DNA of 64,000 bases from the NCBI RefSeq assembly GCF_000143415.4, contig NW_003314300.1, positions 1,348,230 through 1,412,229 on the forward strand, in the 5' to 3' direction. This DNA is from Selaginella moellendorffii. Lineage: Eukaryota > Streptophyta > Lycopodiopsida > Selaginellales > Selaginellaceae. The position numbers and the translations under genes are program-made. Below, one piece after another: positions 45,990-55,756 of the stretch. A model generated the notes under the pieces. It was not told the DNA's origin. It saw only the letters and a list, made by a program, of their open reading frames with translations, and ran no database searches. Positions within the stretch are counted from its first letter, which is position 1, and the number at the start of each line of letters is the position of its first letter.

Positions 45990-47611
45990 TTCTCCAGGCA
46001 AAATGGATGGAATCTAGATTGCTGGAGCGTAGCACCGAGCGGTGATTGTTGTCGCCCAAATTCCCAACTTGGGCAGCCAGCCAGGAATCCCAGCAGCTCC
46101 AATTGCGCTGCTCGACAGCTCTCTTATCTCACTCTTTTTGCCCATTCCTCTCAAAAGAGAAAAGTGAAAAAAGAGAGCCCGGATAAAGGAGAGCTCCCGG
46201 TTGGCTGCGCTGCTTGCAAGTGGAGAATCTCAGAAGTTCTGCCATATCGGCAGCTTCCTCTTACCGGAATTTGGATTGACACACAATCAATCCATCCAGA
46301 TTTCACTGGAACAATGCCAATCAATCAGTCGACCTCTCTCAGGATCTCCCAATTCGAAAATTTGCCGTCGCGACCCAAGAGCAGCAATTGCGAAAGAGGA
46401 CGAGAGAGAAGTGAATCTCTCGTTTGTTTTTCTTTCTACCCTCTTCGATTCTTTTCTCGATTCGCTCCAGGAGAAGATCGCCCCCTTCCAGGAGAGCACT
46501 CTGTTTTTGTACTCGATGTGTTCTTTCTTCCCACCTTTTCGTTTCGCGCAAACTGTGCCAAGCCGCGATTTTGGGCCATAAAGACGCCGTCTTAGCGATT
46601 GATGGTACGCACTGCATTGATTGATTTCCAGTCTCTCTCTTTTTTCTTTTGCGCCTCTCCCCCAAAATTTCCCCTTTTTCCCACCATAGCTGGGAAGAAC
46701 AGCCAGTACGAACGAACACCAACAAGAACGAACAGAGCTTTTGTTTTCTTTCGGATTCTTTTCTCCTTTAAAAAAAAAAAACCCTCTTTCTCCTCTTTTC
46801 AGGCCAATATATTTTACTTGTTTTCTTCTTTTTTTTCTTGCTTGGCTAGAGCTGTAGGTGTAGACCTGACTTCTCCCTGTGTGCTCTTCCTCTCCTCTCT
46901 CGCAAGAAACTCCAGAAATTCATGAGGAACAAGACAACAGTGGCAACAGCAACGCCATCGCCATCTCCTGCTGCTCCTGCGCCTCGGCCGTTTTACTACT
47001 CCTAATCCAATTCCAATCGATCCATTCCAATTCCACTCCTCCTAAAGAACGAAGAAAAAAACTAGTTTTTGCGAGATCTTATAGAACCCAATGGAGAGTG
47101 TTGCGAGAGTAATCTAGTCCCAGGAGAGAATTCTTAGCGAGGAAGAAGAAAAGGAGTTCTTTTTCGTGCGCTAGAACTCTCTCCCTCCCTCTCTCTCTCT
47201 CTCTCTCTCTGTGTGTGGCTCGCTCGCTCGCTCGCTCGCCCAAATCCTCCATCCATGCTTTCTTTCCTCCTCTCTTTCTTGCCGGGCGAATCGAAAACGC
47301 CCTCGCTCGCGGGGGCTCTCGCGTGTGGATTTTTCGTGATTGGGAGTTTCCAAAAGAGATCGTCCAGTTCTCGCCATTGGCGCCCTAAAATTCAGTAGGA
47401 GAGAGTGCGAGAGCTCTCCGCGATCGTCTTGTGGGTCGTTGTCAAATGCCTGGATCCACTCTCTTTCCTTGCATTCCCGGGCTTGTTCTTGAGATGGGGG
47501 TGTTGGGTCTTCTTCTTCTCCTCACGAGCTCCGTCCGATAGACAGACAAAGATCGCCGCACCCTTTGCTCGTGTTCTTCTTTCTCTCTCTTGTTCTTGCG
47601 GGAGGACAAAG
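45990..47611 (+). promoter_or_regulatory. Promoter and long 5' leader region of the type-B response regulator
   Basis: GC content rises sharply at about 45.74 kb and no other gene is visible before the ATG at 47612. The segment has many pyrimidine runs and a (CT)n tract at about 47183-47210, followed by GTGTGTGG and (GCTC)n to 47239, resembling the CT/GA-rich leaders of plant genes. The transcription start cannot be placed from sequence alone. Part of the region is duplicated at 41519. Confidence 0.45.
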
Positions 47612-50004
47612 ATGGTGGGCGTGGACAAGACTGGGATCGCAATGCCGCAAGCCAAGGATTTGGGCAAATTCCCAGCGGGTCTCCGAGTCTTGGCCGTGGA
47701 CGATGATCCAACTTGTCTCAGGATCCTCGCGCAGATGCTCCGAAAATGCTCCTACGAAGGTAAGCTTCTTCCTTTCGTTTGATCATAGCTTTTTCTCGCT
47801 TTCATGCTTGGATTTGTGTGATTTTTTCTTCCGCTTTTCATGCTTGCGTTCGTGTCGCGCCTACGTTTTGTATAGTTTTTTTTTTCTTTTTTTTCTTTTT
47901 TCTTTCCATTGGGTGGCATAGAACTGTCCATAGCTCCAGCGGAATCCTTGTAGCTGCGATCTTTTTTGACGTAGAATTGTCGAAGCGTGGTGTTCTTCAC
48001 AGATTTGCTCTAATGTTTGTTTTGGACTTGCTACAGTTACCATGTGTACGAGAGCCACCGAAGCGCTGTCGTTACTCCGCGAGAACAAGGACAGATTCGA
48101 CTTGATGATCAGCGATGTCTTCATGCCGGACATGGACGGCTTCAAACTCCTTGAGTACGTTGGCTTGGAGATGGACCTCCCGGTGATCAGTAAGTTCTTC
48201 CTCCAAAGCTCCTGGAACTCGCAAATGAGATGAGAGGACATACAACTTGACAAAGCTCTGACCTTTGCAGTGACGTCCTCGAACGGAGAAACCGGCATTG
48301 TGATGAAGGGTGTCATCCACGGGGCCTGCGATTACCTCATCAAGCCGGTCAGGACGGAGGAGCTCCGGAACATCTGGCAGCATGTCGTCCGGAAGAAACG
48401 CAACGAAGCTCGGGACGTGGAGGCCTCTGGCAGCGTCGAAGATGGCGGCGAGAGAAATCACCACCACCATCACCAGCAGCAGCAGCATCACTCCTCCCAG
48501 CAGCAAAGGCGAGCTTCGACCATCGACGAGGGAGAGTTTAACTCCGATGGTGGCGGCGGTGGCGATCCAAACTGGAAGCTGGCCAAGCGGAGGAAAGACG
48601 ATGGCGACGAGACCGCTGAGCATGACAACGATGACTCTTCCACGTTGAAGAAGCAGCGCGTCGTCTGGTCGGTGGAGCTCCACCAGCAGTTTGTCAATGC
48701 CGTGAACCAGCTCGGGATTGATAGTAAGTTCCTCGGTCTTCTCTTAGTTCTTCTCGGCCTTGCTCACGAAGCTTGGTTTTTTGGCAGAAGCTGTGCCGAA
48801 GAAGATTCTGGAGAGTATGAGCGTCCATGGCCTCACTCGCGAGAACGTTGCCAGCCATCTCCAGGTACTCGACTCTTCCGGTTCTTGGTCTTTAGCTCGT
48901 CGCCACTATCGACCAGCTTGCATAGTTTCAGTCACGTAGTTCCTTTTCCGAGTCTTTAGATGTCCAGCTCGTCGTCGAGAGAAGATAGCTTCTTGGTTGC
49001 GAGAGTTGCGAGAGAGTTGGAGCTGAGCTCCAAATCCATGACGAGGTTGTAGCTCGGCTTTGCCTCGCGTTCTCACACTTGCGCTCTTGCAGAAGTACCG
49101 GCTCTACTTGAGGAGGCTGAGTGGTGTCCAGCCTCAAGGCTCTGGAGCAAACGGCCACGCCGTCACCTTTTGCTCGCCTGCGGAAGCTTCCTTTGCAGCT
49201 CTCAACGCGCTCGGCGAAATGAGAACACTACCACCCTCGGCACAGTTCCAAAACTCGTCCCCCACTGCGCTCGCATCTATCCAAGGCAACCTCGGAAGAA
49301 CAGGGGCAGCAGCACCAGCAGCAACTTTGGTGGATCACTCGGTGTTGATGCAGCTCTCGGGAGCGTCGCCGGTTGCGTCTCAAGGTGGATGTAGATACTT
49401 CAGTAGCCGGCCCCAAGCAGCGGCCGCCACCACCGTCGTCCCACCGCCGCTCATGAGCATTCCAAGCCGGGTGTCCCTGGATGGCTTAGAACAGGTCTCT
49501 CCAAGGAGTCCGGTGGACGAGTTTGCTCTTCACCAGTACGCCTTGGCTAACTCCTCCAATCGCAGTAACAGCAGTAGTTTGATGATCCAGCAGCAGCAAA
49601 ACGGCGATCATCCGTTTGTGACTTCTCCGTCCGCTTCTTCTTATAGCTCGGACCACCGGCACCACCATGCTCTTCCTTTCTTCGCCAAGAGCAGCGAGCA
49701 ACTCGGCGGTGGATTGCTTAACTTTCAGCAGCAGCAGCAAACTTGTAGTGCCAGTAGTCGCGGCTTTGGATCGAGGATGGCCAGCTTGAGCTTGCAGGGT
49801 CAGCACGATGGATCCGTCTTTGGAGTCTTGCCAGCCAGATTCGCAGCGGAGCCAGGAACCAGCAGGCCTTACGTTGCTACCGCTGCCAGTGACCATCGTT
49901 TCACGGACCAGGCGATGGTGGTGGATCCTGTAAAGGTTGAGGGTGGTAGCGGTAGCGCTAACCAGGATGATCTCTTCAGCATATTTTTGAAGCAGGCGAG
50001 CTGA
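47612..50004 (+). CDS. Type-B response regulator (ARR-B, receiver plus GARP Myb)
   Basis: Five exons (47612-47759, 48037-48189, 48271-48723, 48788-48864, 49093-50004) encode 580 residues. The receiver domain (about 24-140) has the acidic pocket VDDD (29-32), phospho-acceptor Asp76 in [10 protein letters not shown] and the invariant Lys125 in YLIKPV. A linker rich in His and Gln follows. The GARP DNA-binding domain spans about 225-285: [20 protein letters not shown], then [11 protein letters not shown] and [17 protein letters not shown]. The remainder is a Gln/Ser/Ala-rich activation-type region. Type-B regulators take phosphate from the His-kinase/HPt relay and switch on cytokinin-response genes in the nucleus. 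All four introns interrupt codons or domain edges in the usual ARR-B positions. Confidence 0.95.
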
Positions 50005-50245
50005 GAGCGCGATCGTCCGAATGTGTATGTAATAAACAAGGAAGAGTTTGCCAGAAAAAAATGTTGTTATATTTATAGAAGCGAGATAGTGAACTTGCTT
50101 AGCTTTACTTCGGCTGCTTCTTGCTTGTCTTTGAGGTGCTCGAGGAGTCGTCCAATCTGTGAAATGCAAATCGTTTAGTTTTCCAAATGATCCATTCATC
50201 TGTTTTCCCTCTCTTTCTTCACCTCAAAACGAAGAAAGAATCACA

Positions 50246-51142
50246 CTATCTAGTAGCAGTAGCAGCCTGATCAGGGGTGTTTGTGTTTGCCAAGGAACTT
50301 AACAAATCACCAACGCCAAGCGTTGGCCCGAGGCTGCACCGATCTGAGTTGTGTAGTTGTATCGCATCTCTCAGCTTTTGTAACTGCAAGAACAAAGCAT
50401 ACCACCTTAGAGCGAAACGAAAAGACGCTAGACACCCTGTCTTACCTTGGCCAATGAGCAGGAAAAGGCATCAACACGACCCTCAGCCCCCCGGTAAAAA
50501 TGGAAATAAGGCAACACTTTGATGTCTAGGCGCTTGCACATCGGCTTGTTCTCCTCAAAATTCACTTTGATGAACTCTATGTCTCTGTGTTCCTCAGCAA
50601 GCTTACAAAGCTGTGCGAAAACAGAAAAAGATTTCTGGAAAATGGACGAGCGAAAGGTTAAGCATACCTTGGGATAGAGAGCTCTGCAAGAACCACACCA
50701 TGTCGCGAAAAACTCCACGATGACAAGCTTGTCTCCAACACTCCCAAGCGCATCGATGAACTCCTGCGTGGAGTGGACGTCCCTCATGTTTGGACCGCCG
50801 TCCTTCTCCCACCACTTAACTCCATCGTCGGGTCCTCTCGCGGCATTCACCTGGAAAAGAGAAAACAAAGGATAAAAACTATACCAAGTCCACCCACACA
50901 CAATCAGACAGTACCTTTAATAGCCGAGATCTCGTCCTTCGCTGCCAGCAGCACTGCAGGAGCTCCAATCTCTGGCCCTGCAACGACGACCGATCCAAGC
51001 GCAACGAGCGAGTCCAATTGCGATGCGAATTGGACCGGGCAACTAGGCAACAATGCGACGACGACGATACTGGCGCGGCGGAAGACGAGCAAGACGCCGC
51101 CACTGGACAAGGCAATAACGCCGCGACTAACCGATCTGCCAT
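50246..51142 (-). CDS. ACHT: Atypical Cys/His-rich chloroplast thioredoxin (ACHT)
   Basis: Four exons (51142-50915, 50850-50668, 50610-50446, 50383-50246) give 237 residues. Exon 1 is a Ser/Arg/Ala-rich, acid-poor leader typical of a plastid transit peptide. The thioredoxin fold carries the active site FFATWCGSCRALYP (Cys128 and Cys131) instead of WCGPC, followed by VNFEENKPMCKRLDIKVLPY with the cis-proline and FYRGAEGRVDAFSCSLAK. The end HNSDRCSLGP is also an ACHT signature. ACHT proteins oxidise chloroplast targets by passing electrons to 2-Cys peroxiredoxin. An AACCCTAA telo-box lies 59 bp upstream of the ATG. Confidence 0.92.
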
Positions 51143-51712
51143 GGCCGAGGACGAATCGAGCTCCCTCGCTCACCTCCTCTTCCTCGTCGCGGCATTTGAA
51201 AACCCTAATGTGGCCCATTGACATCAAAGAACACCTCATTATAGCGAAATAAGAGACTTCCATACATAACAATGCCAGTAAACAATTTAAAGGAGACTTC
51301 CATTCTATAGTGTCGGCTATAGCATCATCCACCATTCCAATCCAATTTCCAGAGCTCGCTTCTTCTCTTCTTCTTCCTCTTATTTTTCGCTTGAAAAAAA
51401 AAAAAAAAAAACCAATCACAAGATCCAATTGACTACTTCTTACTGGGATCTTTCTGAGATTGCTAACGAATTCGATCCAAACTCGTAGGCTCCTAGAACA
51501 GAGAACACGACACAAGCGCATTAAGTATGAGCGATCTTACTTCACTGCTCTTACCACTGCCAAGTTAGTTGAAACGTTGATTCTGGAAGCCCCGGACGTG
51601 TTCTTCTGGGTCCCAAAGTCCTTCCTTTGTTGCCAACCATTTGGCGGAGAACATAAAAGTCCCGCCAGCGAGAGCTTTCGAGAAGCGCCCTGGATCTCCT
51701 CTCCACTCCTCA

Positions 51713-53101
51713 ATGATGATCCTGTTACTGCTGCTGCTACTGTGCTGGATTTCCGATGCTTCTCCCGTTGCTACTGCTTCGATCGATGCCAAGTTGGTGC
51801 TGCGAGACTCCGCCGCTCGAGGCGGAGGGATCGGATTCAAAGCCATCCATGTCGCAGCACCTCAATTCCGAGTGAAAGCCAATCCTAGCCCCAGCTCCGC
51901 TGCTCAAAAGTCTCTTTTTCCATACTCCGCTCACATCTTTCAGCAGCACACGAAGAACCCCGCGGCCCTCCGGAGCTCCACCACCACTCTCGGACGGAAA
52001 TTCGGTGAGTACTACACGAGTATCAAGCTCGGCTCGCCGGGCCAGGAAGCCATCCTCATCGTCGACACGGGCAGCGAGCTGACTTGGCTCAAGTGTCTGC
52101 CTTGCAAGGTCTGTGCTCCTTCAGTAGACACCATCTACGACGCTGCTCGCTCAGTCTCGTACAAGCCAGTCACCTGTAACAACAGTCAGCTATGTTCGAA
52201 CAGCAGCCAAGGAACTTACGCTTACTGCGCTCGAGGAAGCCAGTGCCAGTTCGCTGCCTTCTACGGAGACGGGAGCTTCAGCTACGGGAGCTTGTCGACC
52301 GACACTCTCATAATGGAGACAGTCGTCGGAGGAAAACCTGTAACTGTGCAGGACTTTGCTTTCGGCTGCGCACAGGGCGACTTGGAGCTCGTTCCGACTG
52401 GAGCGTCTGGTATCCTGGGCTTAAATGCTGGAAAGATGGCTCTTCCAATGCAGCTCGGCCAGCGGTTTGGTTGGAAGTTTTCTCACTGCTTTCCCGACAG
52501 GAGCTCGCACTTGAATTCCACCGGCGTTGTTTTCTTCGGGAACGCAGAGCTTCCTCACGAGCAAGTTCAGTACACGTCCGTTGCTCTCACAAACTCCGAG
52601 CTCCAGAGGAAGTTCTATCACGTAGCACTGAAAGGAGTGAGTATTAACAGCCACGAGCTTGTGCTCTTACCACGGGGTTCCGTTGTCATTCTCGACTCTG
52701 GCTCCAGTTTCTCAAGTTTTGTGCGTCCTTTCCATAGCCAGCTGAGAGAAGCATTCTTGAAACATCGGCCGCCGAGTCTCAAACATCTCGAGGGAGATTC
52801 TTTCGGTGATCTCGGCACATGTTTCAAAGTTTCCAACGACGACATTGACGAGCTTCATCGGACTCTTCCATCTCTGTCCCTGGTTTTCGAAGACGGAGTT
52901 ACGATCGGAATCCCGTCCATCGGTGTTCTTCTCCCTGTTGCTCGGTACCAGAATCATGTTAAGATGTGTTTCGCGTTCGAAGATGGGGGACCGAATCCCG
53001 TTAACGTCATTGGGAACTATCAGCAACAGAACTTGTGGGTCGAATACGATATCCAAAGGTCGCGAGTTGGATTTGCCCGTGCAAGCTGTGTTATCGATTA
53101 A
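51713..53101 (+). CDS. Secreted nepenthesin-type aspartic protease (A1 family)
   Basis: Intronless, 462 residues from ATG 51713. Residues 1-20 are a signal peptide (MMILLLLLLLCWISDA), followed by a propeptide of about 70 residues. The first catalytic motif is IVDTGSELTW (Asp118) and the second ILDSGSSFS (Asp328), with the flap YGDGSFSYG between. Several cysteines in the segment after the first site (CLPCKVCAPS) form the nepenthesin insert. NVIGNYQQQNLWVEYD near the end is the conserved A1B block. Both catalytic aspartates are present, so the enzyme should be active, in the apoplast or vacuole. It is divergent from the ACHT gene, with a 570-bp shared upstream region. Confidence 0.93.
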   Translation: MMILLLLLLLCWISDASPVATASIDAKLVLRDSAARGGGIGFKAIHVAAPQFRVKANPSPSSAAQKSLFPYSAHIFQQHTKNPAALRSSTTTLGRKFGEYYTSIKLGSPGQEAILIVDTGSELTWLKCLPCKVCAPSVDTIYDAARSVSYKPVTCNNSQLCSNSSQGTYAYCARGSQCQFAAFYGDGSFSYGSLSTDTLIMETVVGGKPVTVQDFAFGCAQGDLELVPTGASGILGLNAGKMALPMQLGQRFGWKFSHCFPDRSSHLNSTGVVFFGNAELPHEQVQYTSVALTNSELQRKFYHVALKGVSINSHELVLLPRGSVVILDSGSSFSSFVRPFHSQLREAFLKHRPPSLKHLEGDSFGDLGTCFKVSNDDIDELHRTLPSLSLVFEDGVTIGIPSIGVLLPVARYQNHVKMCFAFEDGGPNPVNVIGNYQQQNLWVEYDIQRSRVGFARASCVID

Positions 53102-53334
53102 AGAACTTAGTAAACAAGAAAAAGATGATAACAAAAATGCAAAGCAAAGCTTACGAGCACATATCCCAATTAGGCCAGCAGATGTTGCGTTGCGTACACG
53201 GGACCACCAGTACTAACAGGAAGGAAGCAAGCACGTTTTTTTTTTTGGTGCAATCACTCCCAACAGCTAAGTACGGGTTGAGCAGCAGTTTGCCAATTTG
53301 TACAAACAAAATACAGAAACCAAAAAATGATCTC

Positions 53335-55307
53335 TTACAAGTCTTTGAACAGTTCTTGCTCTTCCGCTGATAGCTCGAATTCATGGTGCATCGGCTCCAG
53401 TTTCGAATAGTCCTCAAAATTGCTTGTATCATCCAAGCCCTGCAGTGTCCATGCATAGATCGTACCGAAGTCTAAATGAGAAAATAAAGACATACCGCTA
53501 CTTTCGGCCTTATTGGCGGAGTGTCTTTTTTAGCAAGGACATTGTCCCACTTCACGTTCGCAAACCAAGAATGATTTTTTATTTCATCCACACCATCCTT
53601 CAGACAGCCAATCCTGTAAAAAGACAATGTAAGCGTCAACGGAATAATGAGTGCTTGCAGTACCGCTTGGTGAGATCTGCAGTGAGAAGCCTTCTTACGA
53701 GATCCTTCGCACTGCAGGATGTCTACAATTGAGCTCAATCCTAAAGCGGAAGTGATAGTAGATTAAAAGAAACCTGCCTGCGGGAAAAGTGTCCTGGAAA
53801 TTGTAATTTACCCGCTAAGATCTTCTGATATGTTCCAATAGCATCTGCAACAACCATGGCGGGTTTATATGGTACAATGAGTAAAACTGAAGCGCCATGT
53901 ATACCGTTTTGATGAATTTATGTGAGTTATTCGAGAGCTAACCATCATCGTAGAATGGAGGATACCCTGCGAGCATCTCGTAAATCAAAACGCCAAAGGC
54001 CCACCTGAAGGAAAGCTTAGTGAGCTTATGATAATTTGCGAGAGAAAAAAAACTGAAAAACAAGCGTTACCAGTCAACAGGTTTTCCGTGACCTTTGTTG
54101 AGAATGATCTCTGGAGCCAAATAGTCAGGCGTTCCTGTTGCAAAGTCCTTCAAAGAGATAGTTAAAGATAGTTACGGCAAGTTTGCAAACCACATACCGC
54201 ATAGAGTATACGTTCTTCTGTCAATTTGCTTTGCAAAACCAAAGTCGGCTATCTTAATGTTTCCCTTCTCGTCAAGAAGCAAATTTTCAGGCTGAGTACA
54301 TCCACATGTTAGAAATATAATCACTAGCGACATACGCACGCAAGAACCTTCAAGTCACGATAGATAATATCCATTCCATGGATATGTTCGAAGGCGAGAA
54401 GAACTTGAGAAGCATAGAATCTCTGAAAAGATATTAAAAGAAGAACTGAGATGGCCACCACCACTTCAAAATCTTAGACATCATTTTCACTTACAGATGT
54501 TGCTTCATCAAATCGACCCGTGTGGCGAAGATAAGTAAAAAACTCACCGCTGTTCATCAACACTTGGATCAAACGCTTCTCAGCTCAAAAAGAAAAAGAA
54601 GTTACCCGCAAACGTATTCCATGACGAGGTGGACACATCTGTCGTCTTGGCAATATCCCAGCAGATTAACAATGTACGGGAAGTCAAGCCTCTGAAGAAT
54701 GTTCTTCTCTGCCATCACATGAGCAACCTGTGAAAACGATCAGACGCTGAAAGTCTAAATACCAAACAAACAGAAACCACAGAACCTGTTTACATGACTA
54801 ATCACGGAAGGAGTGTTCACATGCCTGCTTTGTCTTGACAATAGACGCCTTTGACAAAGACTTAACAGCACAAACTTGCTTGTTGGCCTTGTGGTGTGCT
54901 ACTTGGACGCGGCCAAAGCTGCCAGTCCCCAGGACACGCCCGAGCTCAAACTCCTCGATCTTACACTGCCCAAGCCACACCTGCAAACCAAAAAACAAAA
55001 AAAAAAGAAAAGAAAAGAAAAGAAGAACATCCGATCGGAGGTTTAGAGATTTCCAGAGCCAAAAGAACCAACCTTGGGTTTTGAGGGTATAACAGGCTTC
55101 TCAGCAGCTGCTTTTCTCGTGAAAACTCTAGCGAGCATTGTTTGTCTCTGCATTGGCACACACGAAAAAACTCAATGCCCAGAAGAACAAGAAAAATGTA
55201 GCGAAAACACGAAGAAGAAAAGCTTCCACTACCTTTTTTGGTGCTTCATCCTCACCACCACCCGCGTCAGGATTTTTCTTCGTGAAAATCCTCGCGAGCA
55301 TCGCCAT
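53335..55307 (-). CDS. AGC protein kinase of the PKA catalytic-subunit type
   Basis: Thirteen exons (55307-55233, 55147-55073, 54980-54825, 54727-54606, 54549-54495, 54422-54348, 54291-54198, 54134-54071, 54004-53943, 53844-53778, 53711-53664, 53613-53496, 53439-53335) give 371 residues. The kinase core shows GTGSFGRV (68-75), Lys90, YRDLKPEN, DFGFAK, activation-loop Thr215 in [15 protein letters not shown], and [20 protein letters not shown]. The tail has [20 protein letters not shown] and [10 protein letters not shown], as in PKA/PRKX. The closing FxxF hydrophobic motif is only partly kept (ELFKDL). Two introns (after 54825 and after 53778) are best read as GC-AG. Exons 1 and 2 are both 75 bp and look duplicated. 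cAMP dependence is inferred from family only; PKA is not known from flowering plants as far as I recall. Confidence 0.88.
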
Positions 55308-55441
55308 GGCTGGAGATGCTGCTCGTGTTCTTGAGCGTCGAGACGGTGGTTGGTACGCATGCCACGTGAGAGAAGCCTAGATTCGCCTGGTATATACCTT
55401 GCCACGCGAGCTTCGAGCCCTAGGGAGGAAGAACTCCCGCG

Positions 55442-55738
55442 ATGCCTGGAGGAGGAGGCGCGATCCCCAATCCAGATGCGCTAATGCGCGCGATCGACAG
55501 GGCAATCGCGGCATCGGAGACCCTGAGAGCCAACCGGCAATTGGCGCTGGCAGCTGGGGACCAAACCCAGCTATCGCCGTCGCGTTCGTTGCGAGAGAAG
55601 GATCTCCAGGCCGCGGAGGACGCATTGAAGATGGCCATGGCGCGGCGCGATCCTGCCAAGGCGATTCCACTCCTCCAAGAAGCCGGGGCGTCCAAGAAGG
55701 CCCTAGACAAGATCCACAAGCTCCCTAGAGAGGTTTAG
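55442..55738 (+). CDS. Small helical protein of unknown function just upstream of POLA2
   Basis: A 98-codon GC-rich open frame from ATG 55442 to TAG 55736-55738. It is predicted to be largely alpha-helical, with heptad-like Ala/Leu spacing (ALMRAIDRAIAASETL; AAEDALKMAMARRD). It ends 18 bp before the POLA2 ATG on the same strand, so either it is a separate short gene whose terminator would overlap POLA2, or both are carried on one dicistronic mRNA, or it is an upstream ORF. Its start lies 135 bp from the divergent kinase start. I do not recognise a family. Confidence 0.5.
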   Translation: MPGGGGAIPNPDALMRAIDRAIAASETLRANRQLALAAGDQTQLSPSRSLREKDLQAAEDALKMAMARRDPAKAIPLLQEAGASKKALDKIHKLPREV

Positions 55739-55756
55739 GGTTTTCAAGAAGTCGCG

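Noticed and set aside
46599-47112. Short open frames upstream of the response regulator
   Set aside because: Low-complexity Ser/Phe-rich translations of pyrimidine-rich leader DNA. No family similarity seen.
47183-47240. (CT)n and (GCTC)n tract considered as a CRISPR-like or phased repeat array
   Set aside because: It is a simple microsatellite with no spacers, in a eukaryotic leader.
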